Shown here in pieces: positions 7,596 to 13,937 of a stretch of DNA of 36,891 nucleotides. The stretch is from Allomuricauda sp. ARW1Y1 (GTDB lineage Bacteria > Bacteroidota > Bacteroidia > Flavobacteriales > Flavobacteriaceae), in the NCBI RefSeq assembly GCF_013407935.1, contig NZ_JACBZU010000009.1, positions 1-36,891 of the forward strand, read 5' to 3'. The notes below the pieces were generated by a model, which made no database searches, was not told the origin of the DNA, and saw nothing but the letters and a program-made list of their open reading frames with translations. Within the stretch, counting starts at the first letter, position 1, and each line of letters starts with the position of its first letter. Position numbers and translations under genes: made by a program.

Positions 7596-8321
7596 CTAGA
7601 TGATTTCCATCAAATAGCCATAAAACAGGCCAGAAAGAATGGCCAAACCAAAGCTCAATAGGGTTCCGATAAGTACATATTCTGTGAGTTTTCGGTTCTT
7701 GCCCTTGTTGAGGTCGCCAAAACGGAACACGGATTTTGCAGCGATTAAAAGTCCAATGGCCGCCCATTGCTGCATCAGGATAAAACCAAATACAAAAAGG
7801 CGCTCCAACATGCCGATATAGGTGCCTGCATTTTTGAGGGAACCTCCTTCGCCCGTAGGGTCGTCCTTCGCAACTTCATCAATATAAGGTGCCAACAACA
7901 TGCGCATCAGGATACCCGACACGTAGGTAACAAACACCAAAAAGGTGATAAGCAATAAGGTCTTTTCATCCCAGAAAAAGCTAACATCAATTTGAAAAGG
8001 GGATAGCCAGTACAAAACACTGCCCAAGACGAATAAGTGCAACAACTGATCTACCACAAATAGCCAACGGTAGTTTTTGGGATTGGTGAGGGATAACTTT
8101 CCCAAATCTATCAGAAAGTGGGTCACCACGATTACCGTAATGGCCCCAATATGTTTGAATTGCAGTAAGAGCAGGAGGGCCAAAAGATGTACCCCGATGT
8201 GAGCATACAAATATTTGGAACGTCCCTTTTTCTTCAGCTTGTCCTCGACCCAATGCCCGGGTTGAAGAACAAAGTCCCCGATAAAGTGGGCAAGCAGTAG
8301 TTTTAGGGCCAAAAGCATCAT
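7596..8321 (-). CDS. DUF3307 membrane protein
   Basis: The 241-residue product is strongly hydrophobic with about six or seven membrane segments. It begins with the DUF3307 signature LLLAHFIGDFVLQPGHWVED at about 8-27, where His11, Asp15 and Gln19 are the usual conserved polar residues, and has a second polar signature in a membrane segment (VVTHFLIDLGK). No biochemical function is established. Its ATG overlaps the stop of the SatD-like gene (ATGA, 8318-8321), so the two proteins are translationally coupled and probably work together; I recall this pair from other Bacteroidota genomes. Transport of a small molecule or a membrane effector role are both possible. Confidence 0.85.
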   Translation of the reverse strand: MMLLALKLLLAHFIGDFVLQPGHWVEDKLKKKGRSKYLYAHIGVHLLALLLLLQFKHIGAITVIVVTHFLIDLGKLSLTNPKNYRWLFVVDQLLHLFVLGSVLYWLSPFQIDVSFFWDEKTLLLITFLVFVTYVSGILMRMLLAPYIDEVAKDDPTGEGGSLKNAGTYIGMLERLFVFGFILMQQWAAIGLLIAAKSVFRFGDLNKGKNRKLTEYVLIGTLLSFGLAILSGLFYGYLMEII

Positions 8322-8917
8322 AATTGGGCGAGTTGTGCTTTGTAAAAATGAATCATTTTTTGGACTTCATCAAATCCTGCCTTATTTAATTCCTCACTTA
8401 TATTACCTTGTGATTTGTTCAGAAGTGCCGCCAGTTCCTTTTGATTCAGCTTAGGGTTTTCTATGGCACACTTTACGGTTTTGGAAATGGCCGGTGTCCA
8501 ATCATCCATGGTCAACAAAGCCAATTCCAAGAGAAGGTTGATATGTCCATCGAACGTTTCATTGCTGGTTTGTAGTCCGAGATTTTGTTTTTTTAGCTTT
8601 TCAAAACATTCACCGGAATGGACAAAGGCAGGGCCATTGGATTCGGTAATCTTTGGTGCATCGTAGTTTTTTTCGCCCAGTCCAATGCCAATACGAACAT
8701 CCAATGGTCGAATTTGCTTGATGCTGGCCTTGATATGGATGGCGGCTTCCAATGCTGTTTCTGCGGTGGTCTGTAATTGAAAGCTGTCACCGCGGTATAT
8801 TTCCCAATCTTTGGGCTCTTTGCCATATTGCGAAAGTACCTCTTTTAAAAGGGGCAACCATGTACTGGCTTTATGTTCCGAGGAGTTTTTGATGTCTCCG
8901 GTGAGAATGGCTATCAT
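8318..8917 (-). CDS. SatD-like protein with cyclase-fold motifs and C-terminal HTH
   Basis: The 199-residue product resembles the SatD-like family. The order of motifs parallels class III nucleotidyl cyclases: a first strand with an acidic residue (ILTGDIKNS, Asp8), a hairpin with a second one (YRGDSFQ, Asp44, 36 residues later), then DVRIGIGLG (73-81) and SNGPAFVHSGECFEKL (93-108), like the GIxxG and GxxVNxAxRL parts of cyclases. Residues about 155-183 (NQKELAALLNKSQGNISEEL) form a helix-turn-helix. No function is established for SatD; nucleotide binding or synthesis is inference. It is the first gene of a two-gene unit with DUF3307, and four 28-bp repeats lie directly upstream, possibly bound by its own HTH. 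Confidence 0.8.
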   Translation of the reverse strand: MIAILTGDIKNSSEHKASTWLPLLKEVLSQYGKEPKDWEIYRGDSFQLQTTAETALEAAIHIKASIKQIRPLDVRIGIGLGEKNYDAPKITESNGPAFVHSGECFEKLKKQNLGLQTSNETFDGHINLLLELALLTMDDWTPAISKTVKCAIENPKLNQKELAALLNKSQGNISEELNKAGFDEVQKMIHFYKAQLAQL

Positions 8918-8933
8918 GATATTCTTGATTTAA

Positions 8934-9033
8934 ATATCTGTTTATATGTAGATAATTAATTATATCTGTAAAAAAGCAGATAATCAAATATATCTGTAAA
9001 AAAGTAGATAACCAAGTATATCTGTAAAAAAGC
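8934..9033. repeat. four tandem 28-bp repeats upstream of the SatD-like gene
   Basis: The word ATATCTG recurs at 8934, 8962, 8990 and 9018, a spacing of exactly 28 bp. Copies 2-4 share ATATCTGTAAAAAAG; copy 1 has a diverged centre. Within copies 1-3 the arms TATCTG and (C/T)AGATA form an inverted repeat around eight bases; in copy 4 the second arm is lost. The array overlaps the predicted promoter and 5' leader of the SatD-DUF3307 unit, as an autoregulatory operator array would. Confidence 0.9.
8985..9015 (-). promoter_or_regulatory. predicted promoter of the SatD-DUF3307 unit
   Basis: On the minus strand TTG (9015-9013) is followed after 20 bases by TATATTTG (8992-8985), a full match to the Bacteroidota TTG-N(about 20)-TAnnTTTG promoter. 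Both elements lie inside the 28-bp repeat array, so repeat-bound protein would control access. Transcription would start near 8979, giving a leader of about 60 nt that contains copies 1 and 2. Confidence 0.6.
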
Positions 9034-9034
9034 C

Positions 9035-9074
9035 ATAAAAAAAGAAACCGCGACCATGGCAGGCGCGGCTTCTT
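9035..9074 (-). terminator. intrinsic terminator after the Spy-like gene
   Basis: Arms 9042-9052 and 9064-9074 pair with one G-T position (AAGAAGCCGCG with CGCGGTTTCTT, minus strand) around an 11-base loop. On the minus strand a T-run follows (9035-9043), so it should end the transcript from the gene at 9091-9537. Confidence 0.75.
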
Positions 9075-9090
9075 AAATCAACAAAAAACA

Positions 9091-9537
9091 CTATCCTCTT
9101 CTCCCTCTCTCCTGCATTCTTTTACTGCCATGCATTTTTTTGTGATGGGTGAACTTTTTCCAAGTCTCATACTGTTTGTCGTTCAGTATGTCTTTCATTT
9201 TTTCCTGAAGGGTTATTTGACGGTCCAAACGTGCGTTGGCCATTTCAAATCGCTCTTCGGAGGATGGTTTTTCCCATTCCCCGTTTTCTTTCGCCGCCTT
9301 TATCTCGTCCCATTTCTCTTTTTTGAACTTGGCGTTTTCCAGATTAATGTTGTACACTTTGTCCTGCTGTGTCTTGGTCAGGTCCAATGCCAAGACCATG
9401 TGTTTGGTTTGCAGGGTGGCCATTTGCTCTGCGGTCATGTCCATTTGGGGACCTTTGCGCATTTGTTGGCCATCATGTCTTTGTGCGGTCGCGCCGATAC
9501 TTATCAGCAAGACCAATGTTACTGCTAATCGTTTCAT
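9091..9537 (-). CDS. Spy/CpxP-like periplasmic protein
   Basis: From the ATG at 9535-9537 the product has 148 residues with a signal peptide (MKRLAVTLVLLISIGATAQ). The frame extends further upstream, but those residues do not resemble a signal and were left out. The mature protein is helical and highly charged, with two related motifs (LDLTKTQQDKVYNIN and MKDILNDKQYETWKKF), like the LTxxQ-type repeats of Spy/CpxP-type periplasmic stress proteins in Bacteroidota. The tail is basic (KKMHGSKRMQERGRRG). Spy is an ATP-independent chaperone in enteric bacteria; whether this protein is one is inference. It is a single-gene unit with a terminator just downstream. Confidence 0.7.
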   Translation of the reverse strand: MKRLAVTLVLLISIGATAQRHDGQQMRKGPQMDMTAEQMATLQTKHMVLALDLTKTQQDKVYNINLENAKFKKEKWDEIKAAKENGEWEKPSSEERFEMANARLDRQITLQEKMKDILNDKQYETWKKFTHHKKMHGSKRMQERGRRG

Positions 9538-9646
9538 AAACTTAAATTTTAATGATATGCTTTGGACAAAGCGGCTGTCCAAAGGTTTAACCATCAAAAC
9601 TGGGTTTGTGATGCTTTTAACAGTTCAAAAAGGGTAAGGGAATGAA

Positions 9647-9838
9647 CTACTTGATTTCTTCCTCAAGCTTTTTCTTAGAATCATCGGTATACTTGTCGGC
9701 ATCCTCAAATTGGGTCTCGACATAGCTTTTTGAATTGAGATGTTCCTGGAAGTTGTCGTGTTGCTCTACTACGTAATAAAGAGCCGAAGCTGCCACGAAG
9801 CCGCAAAAGTAGAGTAAGCTTTTAGTTTTGTAGTTCAT
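9647..9838 (-). CDS. small single-span membrane protein, unknown function
   Basis: From the ATG at 9836-9838 the product has 63 residues: a short basic start (MNYKTKS), one hydrophobic segment (LLYFCGFVAASALYYVV, about 8-24) and a charged tail ending KKKLEEEIK. I recognise no family. The frame extends about 43 codons upstream, but those residues lack gene-like features and cross the terminator at 9928-9971. Confidence 0.6.
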   Translation of the reverse strand: MNYKTKSLLYFCGFVAASALYYVVEQHDNFQEHLNSKSYVETQFEDADKYTDDSKKKLEEEIK

Positions 9839-9927
9839 GATGTGAGATTTGGGATTACTAAAGTAATCAATACGAAGGGAAATCCCACCTATATGTTGTG
9901 AAACTACTTTTGGCTGATGTGAAGGGA

Positions 9928-9971
9928 TAAAAAAACAAGGTGTGATCGATGAATGCACCGACCACACCTTG
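9928..9971 (-). terminator. intrinsic terminator after the metzincin gene
   Basis: Perfect 9-bp arms CAAGGTGTG (9936-9944) and CACACCTTG (9963-9971) enclose an 18-base loop. On the minus strand a run of seven T (9929-9935) follows. It lies 32 bp beyond the stop of the zinc protease gene. Confidence 0.85.
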
Positions 9972-10002
9972 AAGATCTAATTTATTGTTCTTGTCCGGAG
10001 GC

Positions 10003-12498
10003 CTATTTGGGCTCCAATATTAGGTCGATACGCTCCATGGCATCCTGCAAATGGTAGCGGCTCATGGTATCCGAGATTCGGGCCAGGCCATTTCTGATAT
10101 CCCTTTTCAGATTGTTCAGCTCAGCTCTTGCCACCGAACGGATGTCCGATTGGCTGGTATTGATGGGCGTTGATTTTCTATACCCACCAAAGTCAGGCAT
10201 TTTATCTTGACTTTCAGCGGTCATCAAATACTCCAAACGGTCGATATGCGCTTTTTGAAGGTTCCTTCGGTAGGTATCGATGGTTCTTCCGGTTCTGGTC
10301 TCCGACCATATTCCTTTTCTAAGGTCGCTCATCATTTCCACCAAGCTATAGGCTTCTTTGCCGTGTAGGGTCTCCGCTTCGATTAGGCGTGCCAGTTTGC
10401 CCAAATGCAGCATGGTGTTCAGGTAGCGCTCTTGGGTGTAACGGATGCGTTCCACCGACCCAGAGTATTCAATTTTATTGAAGATGTTGGGCTCGATCAA
10501 CCACTCCGGGGTTTCAAAAAGTTGCTCTTGCATAAAATTCATGGCCCGCTTTTGGTGCGCTTTGCTTACGGGCGTATAAACGGCGCCTTCTTGATCTGCA
10601 GTTTTAAGGTATTCGTATACGCCACCAATGTTGTTGGCCACGTGCCCCATATATCTACGGAACTGGGCCACCACGTGACCGTACATGGTTTCCAAGTCGT
10701 CATAGTCCTCGCCTTTTTCCGTGGTCCAGTCCATAAGATTGGGAACTATGCGCTTTAGGTTTTCGATTCCATAAAGGCTGGCTTTAATGGCATCGTCCCC
10801 TAAGTCTTCGGTTTGGGAGCTCGGATCGTGGATATCGCCCACTTGCTGATGCCCAAATCGGTACATGGGGTCGCCGGCATGTTCCAAAATCCATGCGTTG
10901 AGTACTGGTTTTTCCTCTTCCGCTGTTTTGTCCAAAATAGGTCTGTATCCCCATTTAATGGCATACTTGTCATAAACGCCAATATCGGGCATAAGGGCCA
11001 CGCCTTCGTCACCGGGTTGTGCCACATAGTTGAAACGTGCATAATCCATAATGGAGGGCGCAGTTCCATATTTTTGCGTGAAACTCGCAGAGCGCAGGGA
11101 ATCAACGGGGTAGGCCACGCTGCTTCCCATGTTGTGCGGAAGCCCTAGTGTGTGCCCTACTTCGTGGGAGGACACAAAGCGTATCAGTCTACCCATAATT
11201 TCCTCCTTGAACTGGGTTTTTTGTGCTTCTGGATTGATGGCGGCGGTCTGTACAAAAAACCAACCCCGTAGCAAGCTCATTACATTATGGTACCAGTTGA
11301 TGTCCGATTCCAAGATTTCACCACTTCGTGGATCACTTACGTGCGGACCGTTGGCGTTTGGAATGGGGGAGGCCAGATAGCGTACCACCGAATAGCGCAC
11401 GTCCTCGGGAGACCATTCTGGGTCTTCTTCGGGTGATGGCGGGTCTTTGGCGATAATGGCATTTTTGAACCCGGCCGCTTCAAAAGCGACCTGCCAATCT
11501 TCGATACCTTGTTTAATGTAGGGTACCCATTCTTTTGGGGTGGCCCTATCCACATAATACACAATGGGCTTTTTGGGCTCTACCAATTCGCCTGCCTTGA
11601 ATTTTTCAATGTCCTCGTCCTTCACTTCAAGTCTCCAACGGTCTAAATAGGTCACCGTTTTGCTTTCTTGGGCATCGAGGCCATAATCCACCTGTCCTCG
11701 GGCAAACCATCCTACGCGTTCGTCAAAATAACGGCGCTTCATGGGTTCTTTGGGCAGTAGGATCATCGAATTATTGATTTCCAACGAAATGGACCCAAGG
11801 CTTTCGTTGCTTGGCGGATCGTTGGAGAGGTATGTTTTTACGTGGCGTGCCTCAATGTTCAAGGGATAACTTTTGATGGACTCGATATAGCTTCTATCCC
11901 CGTCCAAACGGCTTACTTTGAACCTTTTTCGGTAACCATCGGGAAAGCCAAGTGCCTGCACATCCTTGGTAAACAAAGGATCTATTTCGATCACGGTTGC
12001 AGGGTTCAGCGAATCTTTTTTGTTGATGGCCTGAATATCGAAGGCAAAAAGTACTGGCTCAAAGTTAGAGTTGACCACGGCTTCGTGAACGGGAAGTGAG
12101 TCGGCAGCCACATTCTCGTAAGAAGCGACACGCAAGAGCACCTTTTTGTCTTTTTTCTCCCAGCGCAATACTTGGGTGTTGATTTTTCCACCACCAAAGC
12201 CGATACCGGTAGCGGTTTTGGAGATTCGGCTTACCATAAGCATTTCGCGCCCGAACAAGGAATCCGGGATTTCATAAAACTGCTTGTCGTCCACGGTGTG
12301 CACGCTAAAGAGTCCTTCATCGGTCTTGGCGTTTTTGGTAATGACTTCATCATAAGCTTTGATGTCGCCAGCCTTGGGTTTTTCCTTTTTTTGTTCGGTT
12401 TCTTTCTTTTTCTTTTTGAAGAGTTGGGCTTCCGCAGTTTGAAGGGAGCCCAAAATCATAATGACTAAAAGTAGTCGAGGTAGTAAATTTTTGATCAT
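10003..12498 (-). CDS. zinc-dependent metzincin-type protease (DUF5117/DUF5118)
   Basis: The 831-residue product has a signal peptide (about 1-25, ending TAEAQ) followed by a lysine-rich stretch. The zinc site HEVGHTLGLPHN places His445, His449 and His455 as ligands and Glu446 as the general base; PSIMDYARF (481-489) is a metzincin Met-turn. The order, with a DUF5118-like N-terminal part, a DUF5117-like middle and a catalytic region near residues 320-490, matches the large zinc-dependent metalloproteases common in Bacteroidota. It acts in the periplasm or outside the cell; no substrate is known to me. No T9SS-type C-terminal domain is visible. It is a single-gene unit ended by the terminator at 9928-9971. 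Confidence 0.88.
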   Translation of the reverse strand: MIKNLLPRLLLVIMILGSLQTAEAQLFKKKKKETEQKKEKPKAGDIKAYDEVITKNAKTDEGLFSVHTVDDKQFYEIPDSLFGREMLMVSRISKTATGIGFGGGKINTQVLRWEKKDKKVLLRVASYENVAADSLPVHEAVVNSNFEPVLFAFDIQAINKKDSLNPATVIEIDPLFTKDVQALGFPDGYRKRFKVSRLDGDRSYIESIKSYPLNIEARHVKTYLSNDPPSNESLGSISLEINNSMILLPKEPMKRRYFDERVGWFARGQVDYGLDAQESKTVTYLDRWRLEVKDEDIEKFKAGELVEPKKPIVYYVDRATPKEWVPYIKQGIEDWQVAFEAAGFKNAIIAKDPPSPEEDPEWSPEDVRYSVVRYLASPIPNANGPHVSDPRSGEILESDINWYHNVMSLLRGWFFVQTAAINPEAQKTQFKEEIMGRLIRFVSSHEVGHTLGLPHNMGSSVAYPVDSLRSASFTQKYGTAPSIMDYARFNYVAQPGDEGVALMPDIGVYDKYAIKWGYRPILDKTAEEEKPVLNAWILEHAGDPMYRFGHQQVGDIHDPSSQTEDLGDDAIKASLYGIENLKRIVPNLMDWTTEKGEDYDDLETMYGHVVAQFRRYMGHVANNIGGVYEYLKTADQEGAVYTPVSKAHQKRAMNFMQEQLFETPEWLIEPNIFNKIEYSGSVERIRYTQERYLNTMLHLGKLARLIEAETLHGKEAYSLVEMMSDLRKGIWSETRTGRTIDTYRRNLQKAHIDRLEYLMTAESQDKMPDFGGYRKSTPINTSQSDIRSVARAELNNLKRDIRNGLARISDTMSRYHLQDAMERIDLILEPK

Positions 12499-12763
12499 TA
12501 TAGGGTGGTTTGAATAACTAAAAGATTCAAAGAACCTAAAAATCGGCAGAACTAACTGTTAAATAAATATTAACGGCACTTTTTTTAACGTAAGTGCCCA
12601 ACCTTTGGGAGTCCTGCCTTTTACTGATGTTTTGGAGTGAAACACCTTGTTTTTCGGGGGCTAACGGACATTTAGTTTTCGTAAAAAAATCCTAAATACT
12701 GTAACGTTTTGGTTTTTGAATAGTCTTATAGGCATATCATCAATCACAAAATTCAATCAAAAA
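12499..12763. promoter_or_regulatory. divergent intergenic region with an inverted repeat
   Basis: The AT-rich gap between the divergent protease and repeat-protein genes holds an inverted repeat with 7-base arms GGCACTT (12575-12581) and AAGTGCC (12592-12598) and a smaller one (GTTAA...TTAAC) just before it. No exact TAnnTTTG was found for either gene, so promoter positions are not assigned. Confidence 0.35.
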
Positions 12764-13486
12764 ATGAACAAGTTATTAGTAATTTATGGAAGTGTCCTAT
12801 TAAGTAGTACCGCCATAGCCAACGACCAACAAAATGCCAAGGTGGCCGAGCTCCAATCGGAGACACTTGGTAGTTTAGAGAACAGTTTAACGACATTGAA
12901 CATCAATGCCGATGTAAACGATTCAACTTCGGGAATGGGCGAATATGCCTCCTACGAATTGAATTTGGATGAAGTAGTTTATATAGAGGATGAGCCCGAA
13001 CTGGATTTGGGATTTGATACCTCCGATTATCTACCAGAGGGTTTTGACCCTTACAAAAGCTACTTTGATCTGAATTCCATCATATACCTCGAAAACAACG
13101 TTGAACTAGAACTAGGTTTTGATACCAAAAGGTACTTGCCGGAGCACTTTAATCCTTACAACGAGGTAGTGGATGTACATTCCATCAACTATATGGAAGA
13201 GGAGGATATGGAACTTGGATTCGATACCAAGGACTATTTGCCAGAGGACTTTTCCCCTTATGAGGTGTACGTGAACTTGAAGGCAATTCCTTATATGGAA
13301 AGCGATGTGGAGCTTGAATTGGGCATTAACAGCGAATACTTGTTGCCCGAAGGTTTCAATCCGTATACCGATGTCATTGCCGTTACTTCCATCAACTATA
13401 TGGAAGATGAAGAAATGGATTTGGGTTTTGATACGTCCAAGTATCTCCCAGAAGGTTTTGATCCCTACTCAGGATCAATACAGTAA
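12764..13486 (+). CDS. secreted acidic protein of five 34/35-residue repeats
   Basis: From the ATG at 12764 the product has 240 residues; a signal peptide (MNKLLVIYGSVLLSSTAIAN) supports this start over the upstream one at 12716. After a linker the protein consists of five repeats of the form IxYxExxxELxLGFDTxxYL followed by PEGFDPY. Each ends in PY, at residues 97, 132, 166, 201 and 235, so the spacing alternates 35, 34, 35, 34. The mature protein is very acidic, without cysteine. Alternate repeats resemble each other most. I recall similar LPEGFDPY proteins without function in Flavobacteriaceae. Calcium or surface binding is possible but unsupported. A strong terminator follows 39 bp downstream. 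Confidence 0.8.
   Translation: MNKLLVIYGSVLLSSTAIANDQQNAKVAELQSETLGSLENSLTTLNINADVNDSTSGMGEYASYELNLDEVVYIEDEPELDLGFDTSDYLPEGFDPYKSYFDLNSIIYLENNVELELGFDTKRYLPEHFNPYNEVVDVHSINYMEEEDMELGFDTKDYLPEDFSPYEVYVNLKAIPYMESDVELELGINSEYLLPEGFNPYTDVIAVTSINYMEDEEMDLGFDTSKYLPEGFDPYSGSIQ
12953..13468 (+). repeat. coding region of the five protein repeats
   Basis: Codons 64-235 of the secreted protein encode five diverged units of 34-35 residues. DNA identity between units is imperfect, so the array is old. Units 3 and 5 share SINYMExE and GFDTxxYLPE; units 2 and 4 share VELELG, showing a two-unit higher-order period of 69 residues. Confidence 0.8.
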
Positions 13487-13525
13487 AATGTTCATCATTT
13501 TACAACTTATTTGAGTTAGCTATGA

Positions 13526-13549
13526 AAAACCCCTCGTCGGAGGGGTTTT
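13526..13549 (+). terminator. intrinsic terminator after the repeat-protein gene
   Basis: AAAACCCCT and AGGGGTTTT pair around CGTCGG, with further T after the stem. The stem is A- and T-flanked on both sides, so it may work in both directions. Confidence 0.85.
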
Positions 13550-13803
13550 TTAGTTTTCCGTAACTGCCCATCTGTTAACGAAATCTATATAAGTGTCTGG
13601 TTAACATAAATATAACATGGACGTTTTTGTGGAATAATTTTCAATGAAAAAGGTTTTTATGTGCGAATTATTTCATGATTTGGCCTTTTGGCTGCGATAA
13701 TTTCACTCTTTGCAGCATTACCGGCCTTAACGCAGTCAAACGAAGGTCTTGCCCGCTTCGTTAACAAAAGGCTAATTACAATATTCTTCACAAAAAAGGG
13801 TTG
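13550..13803. other. gene-free stretch before a possible small RNA
   Basis: No convincing gene is seen. Two GTTAAC sites lie near 13576 and 13598. An open frame without ATG runs 13679-13854 on the plus strand with a signal-peptide-like start (LLAAIISLFAALPA), and a mirror frame is open on the minus strand; neither can be supported. Confidence 0.4.
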
Positions 13804-13935
13804 TAAGTTTGTACCTAACAAAGAGTTACGTGCCACTTGTGGCAAAAGCAAGTAGCGTAAGTTAAGTTAGTTTCTTACATTTTTTTGAGTTAGTTAGTTT
13901 GTGAAAATGCCCTTCCGCCCGGAGGGGCATTTTTA
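13804..13935 (+). ncRNA. candidate small RNA with promoter element and terminator
   Basis: TAAGTTTG (13804-13811) matches the -7 element TAnnTTTG, although no TTG is seen about 20 bases upstream. A transcript starting near 13817 would be about 120 nt, contain a TGCCAC-TT-GTGGCA hairpin and end in a 13-bp stem (arms 13904-13916 and 13921-13933, one G-T position) followed by T. No reading frame longer than a few codons starts inside. The stem could instead serve the converging transporter gene. Confidence 0.3.
13904..13935. terminator. bidirectional terminator hairpin beside the transporter gene
   Basis: Arms of 13 bases (AAAATGCCCTTCC and GGAGGGGCATTTT) enclose GCCC, with T-runs of four to five on both strands. 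It lies 3 bp from the transporter stop codon on the minus strand. Confidence 0.75.
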
Positions 13936-13937
13936 GT

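Noticed and set aside
7596..8917. SatD/DUF3307 pair as a toxin-antitoxin system
   Set aside because: Both proteins are larger than typical TA partners, the second is a multi-span membrane protein, and no toxin motif is visible.
8934..9033. 28-bp repeats as a CRISPR array
   Set aside because: The copies are contiguous with no unique spacers between them, and no cas gene is present; an operator array fits better.
13657..13851. 64-codon minus-strand frame in the gene-free gap
   Set aside because: It mirrors an equally open plus-strand frame, has no signal peptide or domain pattern, and no promoter element was seen for it.
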